A stretch of 64,000 bases of DNA, from positions 19,044,325 to 19,108,324 of the forward strand of contig NC_074726.1 in NCBI RefSeq assembly GCF_947242115.1, read 5' to 3'. The position numbers were made by a program, and so were the translations under genes. Of the stretch, positions 1-12,700 are shown one piece after another. This DNA is from Biomphalaria glabrata (Eukaryota; Mollusca; Gastropoda; Planorbidae). Below the pieces are notes generated by a model. That model did no database searches. It was given only the letters and a program-made list of their open reading frames with translations, and was not told the origin of the DNA. How positions within the stretch are numbered: the stretch's first letter is position 1; the number at the start of each line of letters is the position of its first letter.

Positions 1-29
1 AAATTGTTTTGTTTGTGAATTGTGTTGTC

Positions 30-765
30 ATGGTGGCCGTCAACAAATGTTTTCATTTTGTCTTCTATCGCCCATTTAGTGCATGCTTTTTATACTTTTT
101 AAAATTGTTTTTTTTAAAGTTTACTTTCATTCTTTCAGTATATAGTTTTTGTTTAAATCTTTTGGAGAAAAAGTCTAATTCTTTTAGTTTGAAAGTATTA
201 TTTTCAGAGGTTTCCAGTCAAAGACAGTCTTATTTGGAAGTGAAAAAGGTGAGATCTTTTGGTTATTTCCTTTTTTCTTTAAATTTAAGAAATAATATAT
301 TTAAATATTTGTATATACTAGTAAGTCACAAAGTAAAATTTCCCTTCACACCTTGCAACCAATAGGGAAGATAATGTTCAAGTCATCTGTTTCTGTGGCT
401 TACATTTAATGAGGGTGTCATGTGGCCAGCACAATGACGGACCACCTTTATTTTTCTCCTTTTTTTGTAAAGTAACTATAAGAGCTGGGTGGACTTAGAA
501 GCAATGAAAGATCCCAAAATTTAAAATCCCTCATTTCACAAGGATTCAAACTTTGGACCTATAGTTCAGAAGTCGGGTGTTTAACTGCTCAGCCACCATA
601 CCTTCTTAATTAGCCCCATAAATTCACAAAAAAATGTTGAAATATTTTTATTCTGTAAGTGCAGATGAATATTTTTATATTAATTTCAACACAATAACTA
701 TTCTGTTTAAGATCAAGAAACAAGGAAGTGAAGAGAGCTCTCCAGAACTGTACATGTCATTGTGA
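30..765 (+). other. Gene-like layout of the satellite monomer (shown for the first full unit): two putative exons
   Basis: Seen: ATG at 30 in a good initiation context (GTCATGG) opens a 73-codon frame to an AAG/GTGAGA donor-like junction at 248/249, in phase 0. After about 460 bp, CTGTTTAAG precedes a frame that continues in phase 0 from 712 (IKKQGSEESSPELYMSL) to TGA at 763. AATAAA follows at 813, then a GT-rich stretch. The N-terminal part (MVAVNKCFHFVF...) is hydrophobic, as T-rich DNA will be. The upstream frame is open in about 19 of 31 units; the rest carry frame changes or a stop, and several units have lost AATAAA. Other AG acceptors lie at 139-140, 180-190 and 207-208. No family is recognised. 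This may be a tandem gene, a captured exon pair, or chance. It is an inference without transcript support. Confidence 0.2.
331..602 (-). mobile_element. tRNA-derived SINE segment inside each satellite monomer (first unit given)
   Basis: On the minus strand this reads TGGCTGAGCAGTTAAAC (A-box-like), then GGTCC...GTTTGAATCC (B-box-like), then the body found in the stand-alone SINE at 52929-53148, including the shared block GGGTGTCATGTGGCCAGCAC and the GAGCTGGGTGGACTTAG block. The same segment recurs at the same place in every monomer, so it was present in the ancestral unit before amplification and is not a set of independent insertions. It lies between the two open segments of the unit, antisense to them. 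Confidence 0.85.
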
Positions 766-3700
766 CATTACCATTAAGGTGAAGTTATTTAAACATTATT
801 CTTTTTTCATATAATAAATTGTTTTGTTTGTGAATTGTGTTGTCATGGCAGCCGTCAACAAATGTTTTCATTTTGTCTTCTATCGTCCATTTAGTGCATG
901 CTTTTTATACTTTTTAAAATTGTTTTTTTTAAAGTTTACTTTCATTCTTTCAGTATATAGTTTTTGTTTAAATCCTTTGTAGAAAAAGTCTAATTCTTTT
1001 AGTTTGAAAGTATTATTTTCAGAGGTTTCCAGTCAAAGACAGTCTTATTTGGAAGTGAAAAAGGTGAGATCTTTTGGTTATTTCCCTTTTTTTTTTTATT
1101 TAAGAAATAATATATTTAAATATTTGTAGATACTAGTAAGTCACAAAGTAAAATTTCCCTTCACAACTTGCAACCAATAGGGAAGATAATATTTAAGTCA
1201 TCTGTTTCTGTGGCCCACAGTTAATGAGGGTGTCATGTGGCCAGCACAACGACCGACCACCTTTATTTTTCTCCTTTTTTTGTTAAGTAACTATAAGAGC
1301 TGGGTGGACTTAGAAGCAATGAAAGATCTCAAAATTTAAAATCCCTCATTTCACAAGGATTCAAACTTTGGACCTATAGACAAGAAGCCGGGTGTTTGAC
1401 TGCTCAGCCACCAAACCATCTAATTAGCCCCATGAATTCACAAAGAATTTTTTAAAATAATTTTATTCTGTAAGTGCAGATGAATATTTTTATATTAATT
1501 TCAACACAATAACTATTCTGTTTAAGATCAAGAAACAAGGAAGTGAAGAGAGCTCTCCAGAACTGTACATGTCATTGTGACATTACCATTAAGGTGAAGT
1601 TATTTAAACATTATTCTTTTTTCATATAATAAATTGTTTTGTTTGTAAATTGTGTTGTCATGGCGGCCGTCAACAAATGTTTTTGTTTTGTCTTCTATCG
1701 TCCATTTAGTGCATGCTTTTTAAACTTTAAAAAAATTTTTTTTTAAAGTTTACTTTCATTCTTTCAGTATATAGTTTTTGTTTAAATCTTTTGGAGAAAA
1801 AGTCTAATTCTTTTAGTTTGAAAGTATTATTTTCAGAGGTTTCCAGTCAAAGACAGTCTTATTTGGAAGTGAAAAAGGTGAGATCTTTTGGTTATTTCCT
1901 TTTTTCTTTAAATTTAAGAAATAATATATTTAAATATTTGTAGATACTAGTTAGTCCCCAAGTAAATTTTCCCTTCACACCTTGCAATCAATAGGGAAGA
2001 TAATGTTCAAGTCATCTGTTTCTGTGGCCCACATTTAATGAGGGTGTCATATGGCCAGCACAACGACCAACCACCTTTATTTTTCTCCTTCTTATGTTAA
2101 GTAACTATAAGAGCTGGGTGGACTTAGAAGCAATGAAAGATCCCAAAATTTAAAATCCCTCATTTCACAAGGATTCAAACTTTGGACCTATAGTTCAGAA
2201 GCCAGGTCTTTAACTGCTCAGCCACCATACCTTCTAATTAGCCCCATGAATTCACAAAAAAAATGTTGAAATATTTTTATTCTGTAAGTGCAAATGAATA
2301 TTTTTATATTAATTTTAACACAATAACTATTCTGTTTAAGATCAAGAAACAAAGAAGTGAAGAGAGCTCTCCAGAACTGTACATGTCATTGTGACATTAC
2401 CATTAAGGTAAAGTTAATTAAACATTATTCTTTTTTCATATAATAAATTGTTTTGTTTGTGAATTGTGTTGTCATGGTGGCCGTCAACAAATGTTTTCAT
2501 TTTGTCTTCTATCGCCCATTTAGTGCATGCTTTTTATACTTTTTAAAATTGTTTTTTTTAAAGTTTACTTTCATTCTTTCAGTATATAGTTTTTGTTTAA
2601 ATCTTTTGGAGAAAAAGTCTAATTCTTTTAGTTTGAAAGTATTATTTTCAGAGGTTTCCAGTCAAAGACAGTCTTATTTGGAAGTGAAAAAGGTGAGATC
2701 TTTTGGTTATTTCCTTTTTTCTTTAAATTTAAGAAATAATATATTTAAATATTTGTATATACTAGTAAGTCACAAAGTAAAATTTCCCTTCACACCTTGC
2801 AACCAATAGGGAAGATAATGTTCAAGTCATCTGTTTCTGTGGCTTACATTTAATGAGGGTGTCATGTGGCCAGCACAATGACGGACCACCTTTATTTTTC
2901 TCCTTTTTTTGTAAAGTAACTATAAGAGCTGGGTGGACTTAGAAGCAATGAAAGATCCCAAAATTTAAAATCCCTCATTTCACAAGGATTCAAACTTTGG
3001 ACCTATAGTTCAGAAGTCGGGTGTTTAACTGCTCAGCCACCATACCTTCTTAATTAGCCCCATAAATTCACAAAAATATGTTGAAATATTTTTATTCTGT
3101 AAGTGCAGATGAATATTTTTATATTAATTTCAACACAATAACTATTCTGTTTAAGATCAAGAAACAAGGAAGTGAAGAGAGCTCTCCAGAACTGTACATG
3201 TCATTGTGACATTACCATTAAGGTGAAGTTATTTAAACATTATTCTTTTTTCATATAATAAATTGTTTTGTTTGTGAATTGTGTTGTCATGGCAGCCGTC
3301 AACAAATGTTTTCATTTTGTCTTCTATCGTCCATTTAGTGCATGCTTTTTATACTTTTTAAAATTGTTTTTTTTAAAGTTTACTTTCATTCTTTCAGTAT
3401 ATAGTTTTTGTTTAAATCCTTTGTAGAAAAAGTCTAATTCTTTTAGTTTGAAAGTATTATTTTCAGAGGTTTCCAGTCAAAGACAGTCTTATTTGGAAGT
3501 GAAAAAGGTGAGATCTTTTGGTTATTTCCCTTTTTTTTTTTATTTAAGAAATAATATATTTAAATATTTGTAGATACTAGTAAGTCACAAAGTAAAATTT
3601 CCCTTCACAACTTGCAACCAATAGGGAAGATAATATTTAAGTCATCTGTTTCTGTGGCCCACAGTTAATGAGGGTGTCATGTGGCCAGCACAACGACCGA

Positions 3701-6700
3701 CCACCTTTATTTTTCTCCTTTTTTTGTTAAGTAACTATAAGAGCTGGGTGGACTTAGAAGCAATGAAAGATCTCAAAATTTAAAATCCCTCATTTCACAA
3801 GGATTCAAACTTTGGACCTATAGACAAGAAGCCGGGTGTTTGACTGCTCAGCCACCAAACCATCTAATTAGCCCCATGAATTCACAAAGAATTTTTTAAA
3901 ATAATTTTATTCTGTAAGTGCAGATGAATATTTTTATATTAATTTCAACACAATAACTATTCTGTTTAAGATCAAGAAACAAGGAAGTGAAGAGAGCTCT
4001 CCAGAACTGTACATGTCATTGTGACATTACCATTAAGGTGAAGTTATTTAAACATTATTCTTTTTTCATATAATAAATTGTTTTGTTTGTAAATTGTGTT
4101 GTCATGGCGGCCGTCAACAAATGTTTTTGTTTTGTCTTCTATCGTCCATTTAGTGCATGCTTTTTAAACTTTAAAAAAATTTTTTTTTAAAGTTTACTTT
4201 CATTCTTTCAGTATGTAGTTTTTGTTTAAATCTTTTGGAGAAAAAGTCTAATTCTTTTAGTTTGAAAGTATTATTTTCAGAGGTTTCCAGTCAAAGACAG
4301 TCTTATTTGGAAGTGAAAAAGGTGAGATCTTTTGGTTATTTCCCTTTTTTTTTTAATTTAAGAAATAATATATTTAAATATTTGTAGATAATAGTAAGTC
4401 ACAAAGTAAAATTTCCCTTCACAACTTGCAACCAATAGGGAAGATAATATTTAAGTCATCTGTTTCTGTGGCCCACAGTTAATGAGGGTGTCATGTGGCC
4501 AGCACAACGACCGACCACCTTTATTTTTCTCCTTTTTTTGTTAAGTAACTATAAGAGCTGGGTGGACTTAGAAGCAATGAAAGATCCCAAAATTTAAAAT
4601 CCCTCATTTCACAAGGATTCAAACTTTGGACCTATAGTTCAGAAGCCAGGTCTTTAACTGCTCAGCCACCATACCTTCTAATTAGCCCCATGAATTCACA
4701 AAAAAAATGTTGAAATATTTTTATTCTGTAAGTGCAAATGAATATTTTTATATTAATTTTAACACAATAACTATTCTGTTTAAGATCAAGAAACAAAGAA
4801 GTGAAGAGAGCTCTCCAGAACTGTACATGTCATTGTGACATTACCATTAAGGTAAAGTTAATTAAACATTATTCTTTTTTCATATAATAAATTGTTTTGT
4901 TTGTGAATTGTGTTGTCATGGTGGCCGTCAACAAATGTTTTCATTTTGTCTTCTATCGCCCATTTAGTGCATGCTTTTTATACTTTTTAAAATTGTTTTT
5001 TTTAAAGTTTACTTTCATTCTTTCAGTATATAGTTTTTGTTTAAATCTTTTGGAGAAAAAGTCTAATTCTTTTAGTTTGAAAGTATTATTTTCAGAGGTT
5101 TCCAGTCAAAGACAGTCTTATTTGGAAGTGAAAAAGGTGAGATCTTTTGGTTATTTCCTTTTTTCTTTAAATTTAAGAAATAATATATTTAAATATTTGT
5201 ATATACTAGTAAGTCACAAAGTAAAATTTCCCTTCACACCTTGCAACCAATAGGGAAGATAATGTTCAAGTCATCTGTTTCTGTGGCTTACATTTAATGA
5301 GGGTGTCATGTGGCCAGCACAATGACGGACCACCTTTATTTTTCTCCTTTTTTTGTAAAGTAACTATAAGAGCTGGGTGGACTTAGAAGCAATGAAAGAT
5401 CCCAAAATTTAAAATCCCTCATTTCACAAGGATTCAAACTTTGGACCTATAGTTCAGAAGTCGGGTGTTTAACTGCTCAGCCACCATACCTTCTTAATTA
5501 GCCCCATAAATTCACAAAAATATGTTGAAATATTTTTATTCTGTAAGTGCAGATGAATATTTTTATATTAATTTCAACACAATAACTATTCTGTTTAAGA
5601 TCAAGAAACAAGGAAGTGAAGAGAGCTCTCCAGAACTGTACATGTCATTGTGACATTACCATTAAGGTGAAGTTATTTAAACATTATTCTTTTTTCATAT
5701 AATAAATTGTTTTGTTTGTGAATTGTGTTGTCATGGTGGCCGTCAACAAATGTTTTCATTTTGTCTTCTATCGTCCATTTAGTGCATGCTTTTTATACTT
5801 TTTAAAATTGTTTTTTTTAAAGTTTACTTTCATTCTTTCAGTATATAGTTTTTGTTTAAATCTTTTGGAGAAAAAGTCTAATTCTTTTAGTTTGAAAGTA
5901 TTATTTTCAGAGGTTTCCAGTCAAAGACAGTCTTATTTGGAAGTGAAAAAGGTGAGATCTTTTGGTTATTTCCCTTTTTTTTAAAATTCAAGAAATAATA
6001 TATTTAAATATTTGTAGATACTAGTTAGTCCCAAAGTAAAATTTAACTTCACACCTTGCAACCAATAGGGAAGATAATGTTCAAGTCATCTGTTTCTGTG
6101 GCCCACAGTTAATGAGGGTGTCATATGGCCAGCACAACGACCGACCACCTTTATTTTTCTCCTTTTTTTGTTAAGTAACTATAAGAGCTGGGTGGACTTA
6201 GAAGCAATGAAAGATCCCAAAATTTAAAATCCCTCATTTCAAAAGGATTCAAACTTTGGACCTATAGTTCAGAAGTCGGGTGTTTAACTGCTCAGCCACC
6301 ATACCTTCTTAATTAGCCCCATAAATTCACAAAAAAATGTTGAAATATTTTTATTCTGTAAGTGCAGATGAATATTATTATATTAATTTCAACACAATAA
6401 CTATTCTGTTTAAGACCAAGAAACAAGGAAGTGAAGAGAGCTCTCCAGAACTGTACATGTCATTGTGACATTACCATTAAGGTGAAGTTATTTAAACATT
6501 ATTCTTTTTTCATATAATAAATTGTTTTGTTTGTGAATTGTGTTGTCATGGTGGCCGTCAACAAATGTTTTCATTTTGTCTTCTATCGCCCATTTAGTGC
6601 ATGCTTTTTATACTTTTTAAAATTGTTTTTTTTAAAGTTTACTTTCATTCTTTCAGTATATAGTTTTTGTTTAAATCTTTTGGAGAAAAAGTCTAATTCT

Positions 6701-9700
6701 TTTAGTTTGAAAGTATTTTTTTCAGAGGTTTCCAGTCAAAGACAGTCTTATTTGGAAGTGAAAAAGGTGAGATCTTTTGGTTATTTCCTTTTTTCTTTAA
6801 ATTTAAGAAATAATATATTTAAATATTTGTAGATACTAGTTAGTCCCCAAGTAAATTTTCCCTTCACACCTTGCAATCAATAGGGAAGATAATGTTCAAG
6901 TCATCTGTTTCTGTGGCCCACATTTAATGAGGGTGTCATGTGGCCAGCACAATGACGGACCACCTTTATTTTTCTCCTTCTTATGTTAAGTAACTATAAG
7001 ATGTGGGTGGACTTAGAAGCAATGAAAGATCCCAAAATTTAAAATCCCTCATTTCACAAGGATTCAAACTTTGGACCTATAGTTCAGAAGCCAGGTGTTT
7101 AACTGCTCAGCCACCAAACCATCTAATTAGCCCCATGAATTCACAAAAAAAATGTTGAAATATTTTTTTTCTGTAAGTGCAAATGAATATTTTTATATTA
7201 ATTTCAACACAATAACTATTCTGTTTAAGATCAAGAAACAAGGAAGTGAAGAGAGCTCTCCAGAACTGTACATGTCATTGTGACATTACCATTAAGGTGA
7301 AGTTATTTAAACATTATTCTTTTTTCATATAATATCTTGTTTTGTTTGTGAATTGTGTTGTCATGGCGGCCGTCAACAAATGTTTTCATTTTGTCTTCTA
7401 TCGTCCATTTAGTGCATGCTTTTTATACTTTTTAAAATTGTTTTTTTTAAAGTTTACTTTCATTCTTTCAGTATATAGTTTTTGTTTAAATCTTTTGGAG
7501 AAAAAGTCTAATTCTTTTAGTTTGAAAGTATTATTTTCAGAGGTTTCCAGTCAAAGACAGTCTTATTTGGAAGTGAAAAAGGTGAGATCTTTTGGTTATT
7601 TCTTTTTTTTTTTAAATTCAAAAAATAATATATATAAATATTTGTAGATACTAGTTAGTCCCAAAGTAAAATTTAACTTCACACCTTGCAACCAATAGGG
7701 AAGAAAATGTTCAAGTCATCTGTTTCTGTGGCCCACATTTAATGAGGGTGTCATGTGGCCAGCACAATGACGGACCACCTTTATTTTTCTCCTTCTTATG
7801 TTAAGTAACTATAAGATGTGGGTGGACTTAGAAGCAATGAAAGATCCCAAAATTTAAAATCCCTCATTTCACAAGGATTCAAACTTTGGACCTATAGACA
7901 AGAAGCCGGGTGTTTAACTGCTCAGCCACCAAACCATCTAATTAGCCCCATGAATTCACAAAGAATTTTTTAAATAATTTTATTCTGTAAGTGCAGATGA
8001 ATATTTTTATATTAATTTCAACACAATAACTATTCTGTTTAAGATCAAGAAACAAGGAAGTGAAGAGAGCTCTCCAGAACTGTACATATCATTGTGACAT
8101 TACCATTAAGGTGAAGTTATTTAAACATTATTCTTTTTTCATATAATATCTTGTTTTGTTTGTGAATTGTGTTGTCATGGTGGCCGTCAAGAAATGTTTT
8201 CATTTTGTCTTCTATCATCCATTTAGTGCATGCTTTTTATACTTTTTAAAATTGTTTTCTTAAAGTTTACTTTCATTCTTTCAGTATATAGTTTTTGTTT
8301 AAATCTTTTGGAGAAAAAGTCTAATTCTTTTAGTTTGAAAGTATTATTTTCAGAGGTTTCCAGTCAAAGACAGTCTTATTTGGAAGTGAAAAAGGTGAGA
8401 TCTTTTGGTTATTTCCTTTTTTCTTTAAATTTAAGAAATAATATATTTAAATATTTGTAGATACTAGTTAGTCCCCAAGTAAAATTTCCCTTCACACCTT
8501 GCAATCAATAGGGAAGATAATGTTCAAGTCATCTGTTTCTGTGGCCCACATTTAATGAGGGTGTCATGTGGCCAGCACAATGACGGACCACCTTTATTTT
8601 TCTCCTTCTTATGTTAAGTAACTATAAGATGTGGGTGGACTTAGAAGCAATGAAAGATCCCAAAATTTAAAATCCCTCATTTCACAAGGATTCAAACTTT
8701 GGACCTATAGTTCAGAAGCCAGGTGTTTAACTGCTCAGCCACCAAACCATCTAATTAGCCCCATGAATTCACAAATAAAATGTTGAAATATTTTTTTTCT
8801 GTAAGTGCAAATGAATATTTTTATATTAATTTCAACACAATAACTATTCTGTTTAAGATCAAGAAACAAGGAAGTGAAGAGAGCTCTCCAGAACTGTACA
8901 TGTCATTGTGACATTACCATTAAGGTGAAGTTATTTAAACATTATTCTTTTTTCATATAATATCTTGTTTTGTTTGTGAATTGTGTTGTCATGGCGGCCG
9001 TCAACAAATGTTTTCATTTTGTCTTCTATCGTCCATTTAGTGCATGCTTTTTATACTTTTTAAAATTGTTTTTTTTAAAGTTTACTTTCATTCTTTCAGT
9101 ATATAGTTTTTGTTTAAATCTTTTGGAGAAAAAGTCTAATTCTTTTAGTTTGAAAGTATTATTTTCAGAGGTTTCCAGTCAAAGACAGTCTTATTTGGAA
9201 GTGAAAAAGGTGAGATCTTTTGGTTATTTCTTTTTTTTTTTAAATTCAAAAAATAATATATATAAATATTTGTAGATACTAGTTAGTCCCAAAGTAAAAT
9301 TTAACTTCACACCTTGCAACCAATAGGGAAGAAAATGTTCAAGTCATCTGTTTCTGTGGCCCACATTTAATGAGGGTGTCATGTGGCCAGCACAATGACG
9401 GACCACCTTTATTTTTCTCCTTCTTATGTTAAGTAACTATAAGATGTGGGTGGACTTAGAAGCAATGAAAGATCCCAAAATTTAAAATCCCTCATTTCAC
9501 AAGGATTCAAACTTTGGACCTATAGACAAGAAGCCGGGTGTTTAACTGCTCAGCCACCAAACCATCTAATTAGCCCCATGAATTCACAAAGAATTTTTTA
9601 AATAATTTTATTCTGTAAGTGCAGATGAATATTTTTATATTAATTTCAACACAATAACTATTCTGTTTAAGATCAAGAAACAAGGAAGTGAAGAGAGCTC

Positions 9701-12700
9701 TCCAGAACTGTACATATCATTGTGACATTACCATTAAGGTGAAGTTATTTAAACATTATTCTTTTTTCATATAATATCTTGTTTTGTTTGTGAATTGTGT
9801 TGTCATGGTGGCCGTCAAGAAATGTTTTCATTTTGTCTTCTATCATCCATTTAGTGCATGCTTTTTATACTTTTTAAAATTGTTTTCTTAAAGTTTACTT
9901 TCATTCTTTCAGTATATAGTTTTTGTTTAAATCTTTTGGAGAAAAGGTCTAATTCTTTTAGTTTGAAAGTATTATTTTCAGAGGTTTCCAGTCAAAGACA
10001 GTCTTATTTGGAAGTGAAAAAGGTGAGATCTTTTGGTTATTTCCTTTTTTCTTTAAATTTAAGAAATAATATATTTAAATATTTGTAGATACTAGTTAGT
10101 CCCCAAGTAAAATTTCCCTTCACACCTTGCAATCAATAGGGAAGATAATGTTCAAGTCATCTGTTTCTGTGGCCCACATTTAATGAGGGTGTCATGTGGC
10201 CAGCACAATGACGGACCACCTTTATTTTTCTCCTTCTTATGTTAAGTAACTATAAGATGTGGGTGGACTTAGAAGCAATGAAAGATCCCAAAATTTAAAA
10301 TCCCTCATTTCACAAGGATTCAAACTTTGGACCTATAGTTCAGAAGCCAGGTGTTTAACTGCTCAGCCACCAAACCATCTAATTAGCCCCATGAATTCAC
10401 AAATAAAATGTTGAAATATTTTTTTTCTGTAAGTGCAAATGAATATTTTTATATTAATTTCAACACAATAACTATTCTGTTTAAGATCAAGAAACAAGGA
10501 AGTGAAGAGAGCTCTCCAGAACTGTACATGTCATTGTGACATTACCATTAAGGTGAAGTTATTTAAACATTATTCTTTTTTCATATAATATCTTGTTTTG
10601 TTTGTGAATTGTGTTGTCATGGCGGCCGTCAACAAATGTTTTCATTTTGTCTTCTATCGTCCATTTAGTGCATGCTTTTTATACTTTTTAAAATTGTTTT
10701 TTTTAAAGTTTACTTTCATTCTTTCAGTATATAGTTTTTGTTTAAATCTTTTGGAGAAAAAGTCTAATTCTTTTAGTTTGAAAGTATTATTTTCAGAGGT
10801 TTCCAGTCAAAGACAGTCTTATTTGGAAGTGAAAAAGGTGAGATCTTTTGGTTATTTCTTTTTTTTTTTAAATTCAAAAAATAATATATATAAATATTTG
10901 TAGATACTAGTTAGTCCCAAAGTAAAATTTAACTTCACACCTTGCAACCAATAGGGAAGATAATGTTCAAGTCATCTGTTTCTGTGGCCCACAGTTAATG
11001 AGGGTGTCATATGGCCAGCACAACGACCAACCACCTTTATTTTTCTCCTTCTTATGTTAAGTAACTATAAGAGCTGGGTGGACTTAGAAGCAATGAAAGA
11101 TCCCAAAATTTAAAATCCCTCATTTCACAAGGATTCAAACTTTGGACCTATAGTTCAGAAGCCAGGTCTTTAACTGCTCAGCCACCATACCTTCTAATTA
11201 GCCCCATGAATTCACAAAAAAAATGTTGAAATATTTTTATTCTGTAAGTGCAAATGAATATTTTTATATTAATTTCAACACAATAACTATTCTGTTTAAG
11301 ATCAAGAAACAAAGAAGTGAAGAGAGCTCTCCAGAACTGTACATGTCATTGTGACATTACCATTAAGGTAAAGTTAATTAAACATTATTCTTTTTTCATA
11401 TAATAAATTGTTTTGTTTGTGAATTGTGTTGTCATGGTGGCCGTCAACAAATGTTTTCATTTTGTCTTCTATCGCCCATTTAGTGCATGCTTTTTATACT
11501 TTTTAAAATTGTTTTTTTTAAAGTTTACTTTCATTCTTTCAGTATATAGTTTTTGTTTAAATCTTTTGGAGAAAAAGTCTAATTCTTTTAGTTTGAAAGT
11601 ATTATTTTCAGAGGTTTCCAGTCAAAGACAGTCTTATTTGGAAGTGAAAAAGGTGAGATCTTTTGGTTATTTCCCTTTTTTTTTAAATTTAAGAAATAAT
11701 ATATTTAAATATTTGTATATACTAGTAAGTCACAAAGTAAAATTTTCCTTCACACCTTGCAACCAATAGGGAAGATAATGTTCAAGTCATCTGTTTCTGT
11801 GGCTTACATTTAATGAGGGTGTCATGTGGCCAGCACAATGACGGACCACCTTTATTTTTCTCCTTTTTTTGTAAAGTAACTATAAGAGCTGGGTGGACTT
11901 AGAAGCAATGAAAGATCCCAAAATTTAAAATCCCTCATTTCACAAGGATTCAAACTTTGGACCTATAGTTCAGAAGTCGGGTGTTTAACTGCTCAGCCAC
12001 CATACCTTCTTAATTAGCCCCATAAATTCACAAAAAAATGTTGAAATATTTTTATTCTGTAAGTGCAGATGAATATTTTTATATTAATTTCAACACAATA
12101 ACTATTCTGTTTAAGATCAAGAAACAAGGAAGTGAAGAGAGCTCTCCAGAACTGTACATATCATTGTGACATTACCATTAAGGTGAAGTTATTTAAACAT
12201 TATTCTTTTCTCATATAATATATTGTTTTGTTTGTGAATTGTGTTGTCATGGTGGCCGTCAAAAAATGTTTTCATTTTGTCTTCTATCATCCATTTAGTG
12301 CATGCTTTTTATACTTTTTAAAATTGTTTTCTTAAAGTTTACTTTCATTCTTTCAGTATATAGTTTTTGTTTAAATCTTTTGGAGAAAAAGTCTAATTCT
12401 TTTAGTTTGAAAGTATTATTTTCAGAGGTTTCCAGTCAAAGACAGTCTTATTTGGAAGTGAAAAAGGTGAGATCTTTTGGTTATTTCCTTTTTTCTTTAA
12501 ATTTAAGAAATATATTTAAATATTTGTAGATACTAGTTAGTCCCCAAGTAAAATTTCCCTTCACACCTTGCAATCAATAGGGAAGATAATGTTCAAGTCA
12601 TCTGTTTCTGTGGCCCACATTTAATGAGGGTGTCATGTGGCCAGCACAATGACGGACCACCTTTATTTTTCTCCTTCTTATGTTAAGTAACTATAAGATG

